Positions 33,271 through 45,000 of a stretch of 64,000 nt of DNA are shown piece after piece. The stretch is from Diphasiastrum complanatum (lineage: Eukaryota > Streptophyta > Lycopodiopsida > Lycopodiales > Lycopodiaceae): NCBI GenBank assembly GCA_029204225.1, contig MU832047.1, positions 26,004 to 90,003 of the forward strand, read 5' to 3'. Each line of letters starts with the position of its first letter. The first letter of the stretch is position 1. The position numbers were made by a program, and so were the translations under genes. The notes under the pieces are model-generated. The model worked only from the letters and a program-made list of their open reading frames with translations, was not told the DNA's origin and made no database searches.

Positions 33271-34103
33271 GATGGATCATAAACAGATAGTTATTATGAG
33301 TGAATTATTTCTGACCTATTGAATGAGTTGAGTTTAGATCAGTGTTTTAAAAATCTAAATATCTTTACTCCAGTGTTTTATTGAGACCTAAGAATCTCAC
33401 ATGCATTTTTTGTAAAGTAAATTATTTTTGTTTATGAAGAATTTCTTTAGTGAATTGTATTCTACTACATATTGTAGTCTATATGTGTTTGTGTATAGGT
33501 TCAATCTATATCTCTAGATTTATAGGAGACAGATAAATCTATTGAGATTCAAATGGATTGTTGATTTCTTGCATGAGATACTATAAATGGGGCTATTAAC
33601 TCATTAGAGTAACTATAGTACTTTGGATTGAGTTATAATTGTCTGAGACTTGATGGATCTCCTAGAGATTTTGGTTGATTGAGTTGTTGTATCTTGGAAT
33701 ATTTGGTTATTCTAAAAATATTTGTACCAAGAAGCACTATTATCTACAAGAAATTGTGGATAGGATTTAGACTATCAGAAAAATGAATTTTCTTTAGCTT
33801 ATGGACTTGATCTCAAAACTAAAAAGCTAATTCACCCAGTGATTCATGCAATTGGGATTACATGAAGGTGGTAAACTTTTATTTGGAGAAGATCAATCCA
33901 TTTGGAAGATTTATAGCTTAGTGTATCTTTGGGTTTTCAGTTAGTACTCCTTTGTAGAGGCAAGCAATTCAAGAATTGTTGCATCTTTGAGTACTTATTC
34001 AGATAGAAAGATCAGACTAAGAATAATGATTCCTGGGTAAGACTTGAAAGCTTAAGAAATAATTTCATGTCTTCCCCTTTTCGTTTGAAGGACATAATCT
34101 GTT
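33271..34103. other. AT-rich non-coding stretch
   Basis: No frame longer than a few dozen codons. It ends in a polypurine tract, so it may be the 3' untranslated part of a lost LTR element. Confidence 0.4.
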
Positions 34104-34160
34104 TAAGGGAGGAAGAATGTTACGGCCATGTTTAAGGACATGAAATAGTCCTAGTATGGT
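34104..34160 (+). other. Polypurine tract and LTR start of a gypsy-like element
   Basis: TAAGGGAGGAAGAA is followed by TGTTACGGCCATG at 34118, the look of a Ty3/gypsy polypurine tract and LTR edge. The LTR is soon replaced by Copia-F sequence, so only its first bases remain. Confidence 0.45.
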
Positions 34161-34164
34161 AGAT

Positions 34165-35500
34165 TGGCCCTACTCCTAGAATAAAATCTAGGGTTGGCCG
34201 ATAAGGCAATGACACTTTGATTATCACATAATATTATTGTCGGAGCATACTACATCAGACAAATGTTTGATAACAAATTTCTCAACCATATTGCTTCTTT
34301 AGTAGCTTGAAACGTAGTGATATACTCTAATTTTGTAGAAGAAAGAGCGATAGAGGGTTGTTTGTGACTGTTCCAGGAGATAGGACCGTCGTTGGGGAAG
34401 AATGTAAATTTGGATGTGGATTTACGAGTATCTACATCTCCCACCTAGCTTGCATCTATGTATCTAATAAGTATGTGGATCCTGTCGTTGTCGACTTCTC
34501 CATAGCAGATGTTGTAGCTCGAATGTAACTCATGACTCTAATGAGAGGCTTCCAATGGATCATACAAGGGTTCGCCATGAATTGGCTTAGTGAGAATACT
34601 ACAAAGATAAATCAAGTATGGTTCAGACCATTGCATACATGAGAGATACTAGAATCGATTGGTAGGGAGAGTCTCTCATTTGCTCCTTCTCCTGCTTTGT
34701 CTGAAGACATTGGTCCTTTGACAATAGTAGGCTTGGGTCTATTGGTGAGTGATATATTTTGTAATTTATTAGATTTCATCTAATAAGAGTGTTATGAAGA
34801 TACCTCTATTAAGTGATATAGTTGTCAAGATTTGTCATGTCGAATTTTGAGGACAACATCTGCTTAGCATCTTTTATCAAATTGAGACTATTGTTGAAAA
34901 GCAGTATGTCATCAACATACAAGAAAAAAATAATGAAAGACTCTGTTGCGTAGACTTGAAGTAGACATTCGAATCGGCGGTGCTTGGTATATAACCATGT
35001 TGAATGAGAAATGTGTTAATCCTCTAAAAGCAAGCTCTTGTTGATTGTTAAAGTGCCTTGTGGAGTTTACATGCATGATTCTCTTTATTGTTGAGAACGT
35101 ATCCCTCGGGGTATAACATGTACATGTCTTCTTCGATTACTCCATTCAAATAGGCTGTCTATGCATCGAATTGATGTATCTAAAGGTTGGCTATAACAGC
35201 ATACGATAGGAGTGTTCTGATCGAGGAATGCTTGACTACAAGACTAAAAGTCTCATTGTAGTCGATGTTTGGGATTTGAGAAAATCCTTGTGCTACTTGT
35301 CAAGCTTTCCTTCAATCAATACGCCCATTAGCTTTGTATTTAATCTTCCATTTGCAATCAGTTAGATTGTTGTTGGCAGGCAATTCGACAATTGACCATG
35401 TCTGGTTCTTGATTAGAGAGACAAATTCTCTATCTATCGCTTCTCTATAGAGATTAGAGTCTGACTGGTTGAGTGCTTCATCGACTGTAGTCAGTTCATG
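34165..35500 (-). pseudogene. Copia-F RT and RNase H
   Basis: Visible motifs are NIDYNETFSLVVKHSSIRTL, DMYMLYPEGYVL, YVDDILLFNN (YVDD at 34908-34919), RNase H DVDTRKSTSKFTFF and ISWNSHKQPSIALSSTKLEY, and CDNQSVIALSANPRFYSRSR near 34220. At least six breaks separate them. Confidence 0.8.
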
Positions 35501-35535
35501 AACTAGATAACATGCAGACTAACATACCTTGTAGG

Positions 35536-36255
35536 TTATGTGTGTTGCTCCTGAGTAGCAACATCTTTTTCGAATTCACTGTCGAAAAGTTTATATGTTG
35601 TCGGCAGATTCGAGACCCGAATTGTCGTGTCGATGGCAAGAGTAGTCAATAGTTCATTTGGAACTTTACTCCTATCTTTCAGGTCGATAAATTGATCCTC
35701 GATGAAGATGACATTCTTGAAGATTAATTTCTTCAAAGTATCGTAGGTTATATTTGAAGGGAGCATAACCAATAAATATAAATTTGAGGCTTTGGAAGTC
35801 CAATTTGCTCTTGGTTTCTTTCAAGATCTGCACATAGGTGATGCATCCAGACACTTTGAGGTTCTTCACTGATGGTTTGGATCCTATCCAAGCTTCGTGA
35901 GGAGTTTTATCTGAGAGGGCTTTAGTCGAACGCCTATATGTAAGCTATTGTGGAAACAACTTCAGCCCATAATTGCTTAGGTAGTAATGCATGAGCAAGT
36001 ATGCACTTGGCTGATTCGACTTAGGTACGATTCTTCCTATTAGCAAGCCCACTGGACTGAGGCAAATAAGGAGTGATGTGAATCGTTGTTCAATGCCTTG
36101 ATTGATGCAATGCTCCTTGAATTCAGTTGGGATATACTCCATCATTGTTGGACCTCAAGGCTTTGATTCATATTCCATTACATTTAAAAGAATGTTAAAG
36201 AGCGTTTTCTTGGGATTTGCAGTAACTTGCCCCACAAGTTGTTGATATACGATGG
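35536..36255 (-). pseudogene. Copia-F integrase C-terminal half and hinge
   Basis: Frames show YIPTEFKEHCINQGIEQRFT, then (shifted) the region of NGxAERxN and SAKCILAHALL-like residues, KTPHEAW, and NLKVSGCITYVQILKETKSK with FIFIGYAPFKYNLRYF. The Glu-containing catalytic motif is not readable. Confidence 0.7.
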
Positions 36256-36346
36256 AGATTGATTTATGTGCGGGAAAAATAAACATTATCATATGAAGAT
36301 TGTATTGACATGTCACTCAGAGGTAATAAAGAAGAATTATATGCAT

Positions 36347-37489
<1,143 letters not shown>

Positions 37490-37750
37490 ATGCGAAAAAT
37501 TAAGGCTTCCATTATTGAGACCATTATGAATGACGTTGCAAAAATACTCAAAATTACATCAATTCAAGATGCTTGTAATTTTTCTAGCATTAGTAGAGAA
37601 GCATATGCCACGATGTTTAGGATGATAAATAAAGCATTTGCACAAGTATTAAAGAGTTTCCAATTCCACGACGGTTTCTTTTTAAAATTCAAAAAAAATG
37701 ATAAACTAAGACATGCAAAAGAAAGTGGAGATTTTATTTCATCTCAATGA
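37490..37750 (+). CDS. Unrecognised 86-codon frame in AT-rich DNA
   Basis: The predicted protein is Lys/Ile/Phe-rich with helix-like segments (IIETIMNDVAKILKITS, ISREAYATMFRMINKAF). Both ends lie in AT-rich DNA. It could be one exon of a decayed transposase or host gene. No family is recognised, and base composition alone could allow such a frame by chance. Confidence 0.25.
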   Translation: MRKIKASIIETIMNDVAKILKITSIQDACNFSSISREAYATMFRMINKAFAQVLKSFQFHDGFFLKFKKNDKLRHAKESGDFISSQ

Positions 37751-38879
37751 AATATTTTGTTCAAAAAAAAAATCTTTATCTTAAGACAACTCCAGCTGAC
37801 ATTAATATGTTCTTAACATTCATAACAACATTTTAACGTATTACAAATGAGGTGGTGGATAACAAAAATTGATAATTGTTCTTAAGTTAGATAAATCTGT
37901 AATCATAAAAAAATAAAAAAATATAGAGGGAGTTAGTCTCATAGTCATGAATGGAACACTTACAAATTCAAAAGATTTTAACTTTAGTGTTCAATCAAAG
38001 AATGATATATGGTGGTTGGCAGCTTTTCAAATATAATTAATTTTTTGTTAAATTCCATATGAATAATATTTAGTTTGTTAGTATTATGATAACAATTTTG
38101 TTTTTTCTTTTATAGATGTAAAAAGACCATGAGATTCTTCTATGAATATTTGGTAGAACATCCTATCATCAAAAATCACATGGAAAGAATTCCACTTAGT
38201 GTCCCTAGAATTGGCAATTTAAACAGAGTGGCATTTGGCTAGAGATTTAAATACGTCAAAATGTATGTGTATTGTTTTTCATGGATCTAATTCAAAGCAT
38301 CCTTGTTTCTAGTGCATGAAGACAACTAAAAATATGATGCAAAGCTTAAGAATATCAAGAGACAAAAACGAAAACCACTACTGCCAAATCTTATTCATAA
38401 TGTTCATATTTGTACACTCCATGCAAAGACGTATAGTAGGAAAAAGAATATATTTTCACATATTGTTTGTGTGAAATACCAAGCCAGAGTCATATTCCCA
38501 TTTTTAGACTAAAAGATGTTTTGTTCAAAACAAACTTATATAAAGGCCATGTTAAAATGACGACAAAAATTCATTTAATTAACAAAACTATTCCATGCAA
38601 ATTGAGTATTAAAAGATTGAAAGCTCGTAAATTTTTATCAAACTACTTTCGAAAATACTCCAAAATTTAATACTTAATTTAAAAAGAGATGATAGCTCAA
38701 CCGAGTCACTCTGACACAACTACAAAAAACATCCTTCTCTTGTTGAAAACCACGAATAGATCCCGAGACAAATGATAGTGACAACGATGGCACTTCTAGA
38801 TATGAAGTCCAAAGATTACGCATCACTCAACCTCATATTGCCTTGAGGGCTACATATCCTCTTGAGGAGTCATCGATGT
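37751..38879. other. AT-rich stretch with a possible exon-like scrap
   Basis: Around 38130-38240 the plus strand reads FFYEYLVEHPIIKNHMERIP in an otherwise broken frame, and 38467-38670 holds a Lys-rich frame. Neither is assignable. Confidence 0.3.
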
Positions 38880-38995
38880 CCACGAACCTTTTGAGAAATT
38901 GGGCCTTGATTATATAGAACCTATCTATCCTATTACGCAAGGACCTAGGCAAGGTATACTATTTTTGCAAATAGTTGCTCTTGGTCTCTAAAAGC
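38880..38995 (+). pseudogene. Possible gypsy integrase scrap
   Basis: FEKLGLDYIEPIYPITQGPR resembles the W-GLDYIGPI-P segment at the start of a gypsy integrase core, as also seen in Gypsy-A. About 35 codons are readable before the match is lost. Confidence 0.35.
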
Positions 38996-39696
38996 CATGA
39001 TGGGGAAGTTGGCAAAGCACTCACCTATCTAATTTGGATGTCTTCATAGGAAGCTCACTATGCTTTGAGAAATTTGGAAGTCGTCAGTTCTAACTTGATG
39101 AGAGCAGCTAGTCCTTAGCTCTTTGACACATGATGCTTTTGTGCTAAAGTATGAAGGCAATAAGTCAATATACACAATTGTGCTAACATTTCATTTGTAT
39201 ATGAGTTAATGTCAAATATTATCATCATGCGCTTTGGTGACTGAGTTCATGTGTATGTAAGCATATCATTACATGTGGCGATTGTACGTGATCTCTATAG
39301 CATGATTTAAATTAATACTTAGCACATGATTGAGATGACATTAGTTTGTCTTATCTATCCTTATGTTCATAACTGGAGATTGAAGACGAATTTACGTGCA
39401 AATGTTACCATGAGCCATTCAAAGTGCAATTTGGTGAATTACACACTCGTATTCCAAAACAATGAATAAAAAAAAAAACTTCAAACAACACCCCAACACT
39501 TTTGACAAATCATACCTTACAACTAGCTCAAAATCGATGCTCCATATTTTTTAGCTGATAATTGTCTATATGAAACATGAATGCTATATTTTGCTACAGC
39601 TCTCGTATTAACCATCTTGAAGTGGTAAGTTTCCACTCCCAAGTGTAGTTCCTATAACAATTTTCATATACACAATAAATCATAGCAATACTACCC
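38996..39696. other. Downstream region of the OB-fold gene
   Basis: No transposon signal. The 3' untranslated region of the gene ending at 39697 must lie in the upper part of this stretch. No unambiguous poly(A) signal was assigned. Confidence 0.4.
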
Positions 39697-39861
39697 TCAA
39701 GAGGATTTCAAAGCACAACAGATTCTGAAGGGAAGCAACCTGACTTTTTTGTCAAATTCAGTCAGCAATTCATCAGCTGCAGCAACTTCTTGCACTTGTT
39801 TGGCAAGGTTGACAAAGAAAACTTCATCTTCAAGGCTACATAAGTACATTGTTTGCTCATC
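39697..39861 (-). CDS. OB-fold gene, last exon
   Basis: Acceptor TTATAATAG precedes 39861. The exon encodes DEQTMYLCSLEDEVFFVNLA and a further 34 residues to the TGA at 39697-39699 (54 codons). It joins the previous exon in phase 0. Confidence 0.7.
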   Translation of the reverse strand, partial: DEQTMYLCSLEDEVFFVNLAKQVQEVAAADELLTEFDKKVRLLPFRICCALKSS

Positions 39862-41997
39862 CTATTATAACAAGCTCCAAAGTAACAAAAATATATTAGG
39901 CACTTTCCTCAAAACAGTTTTAAATGACAAACAGAAATAATTAGAGAAAGCAAAGTGCTAACTTACTTGAGGCCAACTACAAAAATCCTCGGGAGATGTT
40001 TGCAAAATATCAGTTGCTGGTTGTCCGAAACATGCCACACGGATTCCTGGAGTTGGACATTGGCTGGAATCATGCACTGTTATGATAATGCTGCATCTTT
40101 GAGCAATTCCTTCACAATAACAATGACAGAAGCTGCACATCCACCGATGATCGCAGTTTTGGAAGACGAGGTGCCCACATGAAGTATGTACAGGTCTTAC
40201 AGCAAGCTCCTCGAAATTCAACCGCCCAATACATACCTTGAAGACCTGGTAAGAAATTAGTCTAGTTTTGTCAAGATGAACCTATGGTCTCGATAATGTA
40301 TGGAGAGGAACGGTGACCATAATTCTTGATGTTATAATGGTATCCTAGAGCTTGAAGCATGTGGGCTATAATTAATAAATATGAAGGCCATGATGCCAAA
40401 AAATAACTAGGATGCATACGCACATGGCCAACAAAAGGACTCCTATCATCTGATAGATATGTCAATGGCATAACTTTGTGCAGACATGGAGAAGAAAGTA
40501 GGCCTGGAAGTAGGCTGATATTTATTACAGAGGCTCCAGCTTCTCTTTCGTCCCATGTGCAACTTAACCTGTTCATCAGCACATAAATCATCAACATTTA
40601 AACATCATAAGGTTTGCTCTTGACCTTAATTTCATAAAAAATGATAAACTTTGCACTGAGCCTTTAATAATTGTTGTCTGTGCATCATAAGGTCACTGAT
40701 AGCCAAAAACTTTATAAACTAGAGAAGTAATATTGTCTTAAGGCTGTTGTCTCATATAGGAGCGAAAAGAACAATGTTGAGGGAAGAGTAGGCTGCATGA
40801 TGAGGTCATGATAAGGTTTGTAGTAAGCCTTTAATAGTTGTCCATGAATCAAAAACTTTTAAATCAAAAAGATCATATTGCCTTAAGGCATGATTTTAAT
40901 AATAGAGCTTAGATGGTGAAGCCTACTCTCATTTCCTTTGAAGGGGATGGTTTAGAGGCATTTCCATAATCTTCTGCAGTGAATTCCCTGCTATATAACT
41001 ACAGATCCAATCAGCAGTGAGAAAAACCAGTAGGAGAAAATTACAAGCGTATACAAGACAATTTTAACAAACATGTAGAACATCATGTGTTTACAATTGA
41101 TCTTTAGTCGGGTGCTGTAATATAAGCTCCTAAATACTGCATGATATACAAAAATGAAAGTGTTGATGAGTTCAGTGTAGGGAGGCCCCGGGTGTAAGTG
41201 AAGTATTTAAAATTAAGTTTGAATCAACAGGTTTTGAATTCAAACATGTGCTCTACCTCATGGCCCTATGGCTCTTATACCTTTGTGTCTATCAAATTGA
41301 ACCCCAACTGAATACTTAAGATTCATGCTGTCAAACCCAATGGTATAGCTATACATCTGCCTAAGCTATACAGGCCATAGGAGCTAAGCTTTTAGTCTTC
41401 ACAAATAATTGATTAGTTTTGATTTTTAAGGTGACCTGTCAGCCATCAGTATTGGACATGATTCACACTAACTTGTAAGCTTAGAAACCCGTTCTGACCC
41501 TTTTGGGCCGGAACATACTGTACATTCCAGAATGCTCATGTTTCTAAATCATAATCAGTTGGTTGAGGCCTAAAATCCATGATGGTGGATTTAAATAGTT
41601 ATGGACTCAGCTCATACACAGTTATATTGCATGTGACGGGCCTAGGGTTTTCTAAATTTTTCCCTAACTTTTGAATTTCACCTTCCCTCCAATTCGATTT
41701 GAAGCGAGGTAGGTTTTGTCCACTATAAATAGCCACTAAGGCTGGTCATTTAGTAGCTTTGATCATTTTGAGTCCTGGGCTTCTTGTAGGGAAGTTGTAT
41801 GGTTTTGGCGATCTGCTTGAGCTATCGGCAGCCATTGATGATCATTCAGTTTCTTAGTTGGAGAATGCTATGTGAATGCCTTTTGCTGTCTTTTATGCAT
41901 CATTGATATCAAAATCTGCAAATCTGTTCATAACATGGTATCAGAGTTCTTTCCTGTCCAATCTGAAATCTTTTTGTAGGATCTGAAGAATGCGATG

Positions 41998-42087
<90 letters not shown>

Positions 42088-45000
42088 GCTGCTGCCTCAC
42101 CCAGATGTCGCCTGCCTCTGTCCGCACCTTCCCCGGCTGAACCTGACTCTGTCCAGCCCTCCCTCAGCTGCCGCTTGCCTCTGTCCGCCCGTCCCCCAAC
42201 CGCCGCCTGCCTCCCCCAGCTGCCACCTGCCTCTGTCCGCACCTTCCCAGCTGCCGCCTGACTCTGTCTGGCCCTCCCCCAGCTGTCGCCTGCCTCCCCC
42301 AACTGCCACCTTACCCAGTTGAAGCCTCCCTGTGTCCGCACGTCACCCAGGTACGACCTCCCCAATTAATAACACCTCCCCAACTGCCACCTCCACTAGT
42401 TATGACCTCCCTCAATTAACAACCCCCTCGGTTAACACCTCCCCAGCTGCCGCCTCCCTAGTTACGACCTCCCAATTAACATCTTCCTCGGTTAACACCC
42501 TCCCCTTGGCTTTTTTTTTTCCACCTATCTATCTATTTTTGTCATCATGGTTTCTTCCAATGCATCCTCTTTTCACAACGACATTCAAACTCAGCTTGAT
42601 GACCACCTCATAAACTTCACTCATCTCATCACTGCCCAACAGGCTATGATGACTATGCTTCAAACTTTGCAATCCTCTATTACCAATCTGTCTCACTCTT
42701 TTCAAACTCTACCACCTAACACATTTACTAATCCATCCTTTTCTTCTGCACCCATTCCTCCCATAGTTCCACCTACACCTGTCCCTCATCCTGGCCCTCT
42801 TGCTATTGATTTTAGGGATAAAGTCATGCTTACTATCTATAATGGTTCTTCTGATGGTAAGAATTTACATAATTGGTTCTTTCAAATGGAAACTTATTTT
42901 CAGCTCACTACTCGCACTCTGGCACAACAACTTCAGCTTGCTGCATTGCATCTGTCCGAACACGCTTTGACATGGTGGCGTACTCATCGGTCCCGGATGA
43001 TTTATTTGATCGATTGGGTCAAGCTCAAATTTTTTCTAAGATTGAATTGCGATCAAGCTACCATCAGATTCATATTCACCTTGGTGATGAGTTTAAGACC
43101 GCTTTCCATACTTCTACTGGTCTCTATGAGTTTCGAGTCTTACCTTTTGGTGCACCAATGGCCCTCCTACCTTTCAAAATGTTATGAATAATATTTTTCG
43201 GCCTTTTCTTGGTAGTTGTGTCCTTGTTTATTTTGATGATATTCTCATTTCTAGTTCAAATTTGTCATCTCATGCTACCCATTTACGTGCTGTATTTCAA
43301 ATTCTTGTGGAACATTAGGTTACGGTCTACATGTACTTTTGCAGTTTCCCCTACTAATTTTCTGGGTTTCTAATGACACCATCTCCCTTGATCCTTCTAA
43401 AGTTTGTGCTATCACTTAGTGGCCCATACCTACCGGCATTCAGGCTGATCTCGCTACACATTTGTGTAGGCCTGTCCACCATTTTGCTAACGTGGCTCAT
43501 CCGCTTCACTCCTTATTTCGTAAGGGTGCTAAGTTTGATTGGACCACTTTATGTCATGAAGCTTTTGCTAAGCTTCAAAGTATCCTTGCTTCTGCTCCTA
43601 TTCTTGCTTTACCTAACTTGAGCAAGCATTTTATCATCGAAACTAATGCCAGTGCTGTCGATGTTGGGGCCCTTTTATGTCAGGATTCTATTGTTATTGC
43701 TTACGAATCCCTTTGTTTACATTCCTATGAGACGCGTTATTCGACTCACGAAAAGGAACTCTTAGCTATCATTCATGCCCTTACTAAGTGGCGCCATTAT
43801 TTTTAGCCTTTACCTTTTGATTTATACACGGATCATCAGTCTTTAGAATATCTTGAGACTCGGCTGCAGTTTTTACATCATTTTCGTTATCAGTTACATT
43901 AATGCCCTGGTAGGAGTAACGCTAGTGCCGACGCTTTGTCTCGGTTACCTGCTCTTCTTACTACTCTTACTACCATTTTCCCTGGTTGGCTTGACTTGCT
44001 TCCAGCTGCATATGAGACTGAGAAATTGTCTGCATGTTACTGTGGTTCTTTTCAGATTTTGGAAAAACTTAGCCCTGTTACTTATTGCTTACAGTTACTT
44101 GTTACCACTCGTGCATGTGACATTTTTCATGTTAGTTTACTTTGTTCGTCTCTTTTTCCTGGTGAACCTTGTGATCCTTTGTTTCCTACTAATTCTGAAC
44201 TTTGTCCATTTTTACCTGCTACTATTTTACAAGTTCGGGTCGTTATACGTCGTTGTCGATGTTTGTCCAGCTTTTGGTCTGATGGGACGGTAATCCAGTT
44301 CATGAAGCTACTTGGGAGTCTTTCAATGTTTTTGCACACTCACCTTTATTGCAGGAACAGGCTCGATCTCTCCATGCCTTGGTACACGACACTACGGCCT
44401 CTGCTGTTGCTGATCCACCTATTGTTGAAGATCTACCATTTTCTATCCCTGCTGCTGCAGTTGCTGATCCACCTCTTGCTTATATACCTGCTCTTATTCC
44501 TGATGTTGCTGATGGAGTTCCTGATTCTCATGCTGCTGTTGTTATACCTCCTGCTGATTTGCCTGATATCAATGGCCCCGATGCTCCTGCTGCTCCAGCT
44601 ACTGATTCTTCATTACTTGTTGATGATGATGCCTCAGTTGCCCCAACGACCACCGCTACTTACATACTGATCTAGCCTTAGCATCTACTGGAATTGAGAT
44701 AAGATTCTCTTAGCTTCATTGTACTAAAAGAGGTTTTCCGCGGCTGTAGGGGATTCGGCTCTTGGACTGACACCAAAAGCCGGGTTGAATATGACACCTC
44801 GACTGGTAAATTATTGAAGTTGGCCAAGACAACAAGGAGTTTGCATCAAAAGTTCTCATACATCTTTGAGGATTGAATGACATACAGAACCTTTAGAGCA
44901 ATGGTTTCATTAATCTGATGCTAAACTATTTTTTATCATTGAAGCATCTACAGAACAATAAAACAAACCTTGTAAGCTTACAAAGATTTACTATTTATCA

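Larger units (their letters stand above)
34165..36255 (-). mobile_element. Copia-F: old pol fragment
   Basis: Minus-strand translation in changing frames gives, in order: integrase end (about 36255-35870), linker, RT (35500-34700) and RNase H (34444-34165). Gag, protease, integrase core and LTRs are absent. Stops and shifts are frequent, making it one of the older relics here. It ends about 95 bp before the (GA)n tract. Confidence 0.8.
41632..44780 (+). mobile_element. Gypsy-C: internally deleted Ty3/gypsy element in a host intron
   Basis: The order is 5' LTR (41632-41935) with TATA box, primer site (41936-41946), a (CT)42 leader, gag, RT, RNase H, then directly the integrase C-terminal/chromodomain-like end and an Ala/Pro tail to 44675. 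Protease and most of integrase are deleted. No 3' LTR was found. It sits antisense in the 4.7-kb intron between exons 45238-45317 and 40424-40568 of the OB-fold gene. Confidence 0.8.

Noticed and set aside
40920-40992. Extra exon of the OB-fold gene (EFTAEDYGNASKPSPSKEMR on the minus strand)
   Set aside because: It has AG and GT borders, but its end phase does not fit the next exon, and skipping it gives a phase-consistent join.
41909-42365. Frames of 70-145 codons on both strands around the CT tract
   Set aside because: Low-complexity translation of (CT)n and C-rich repeats in the Gypsy-C leader.
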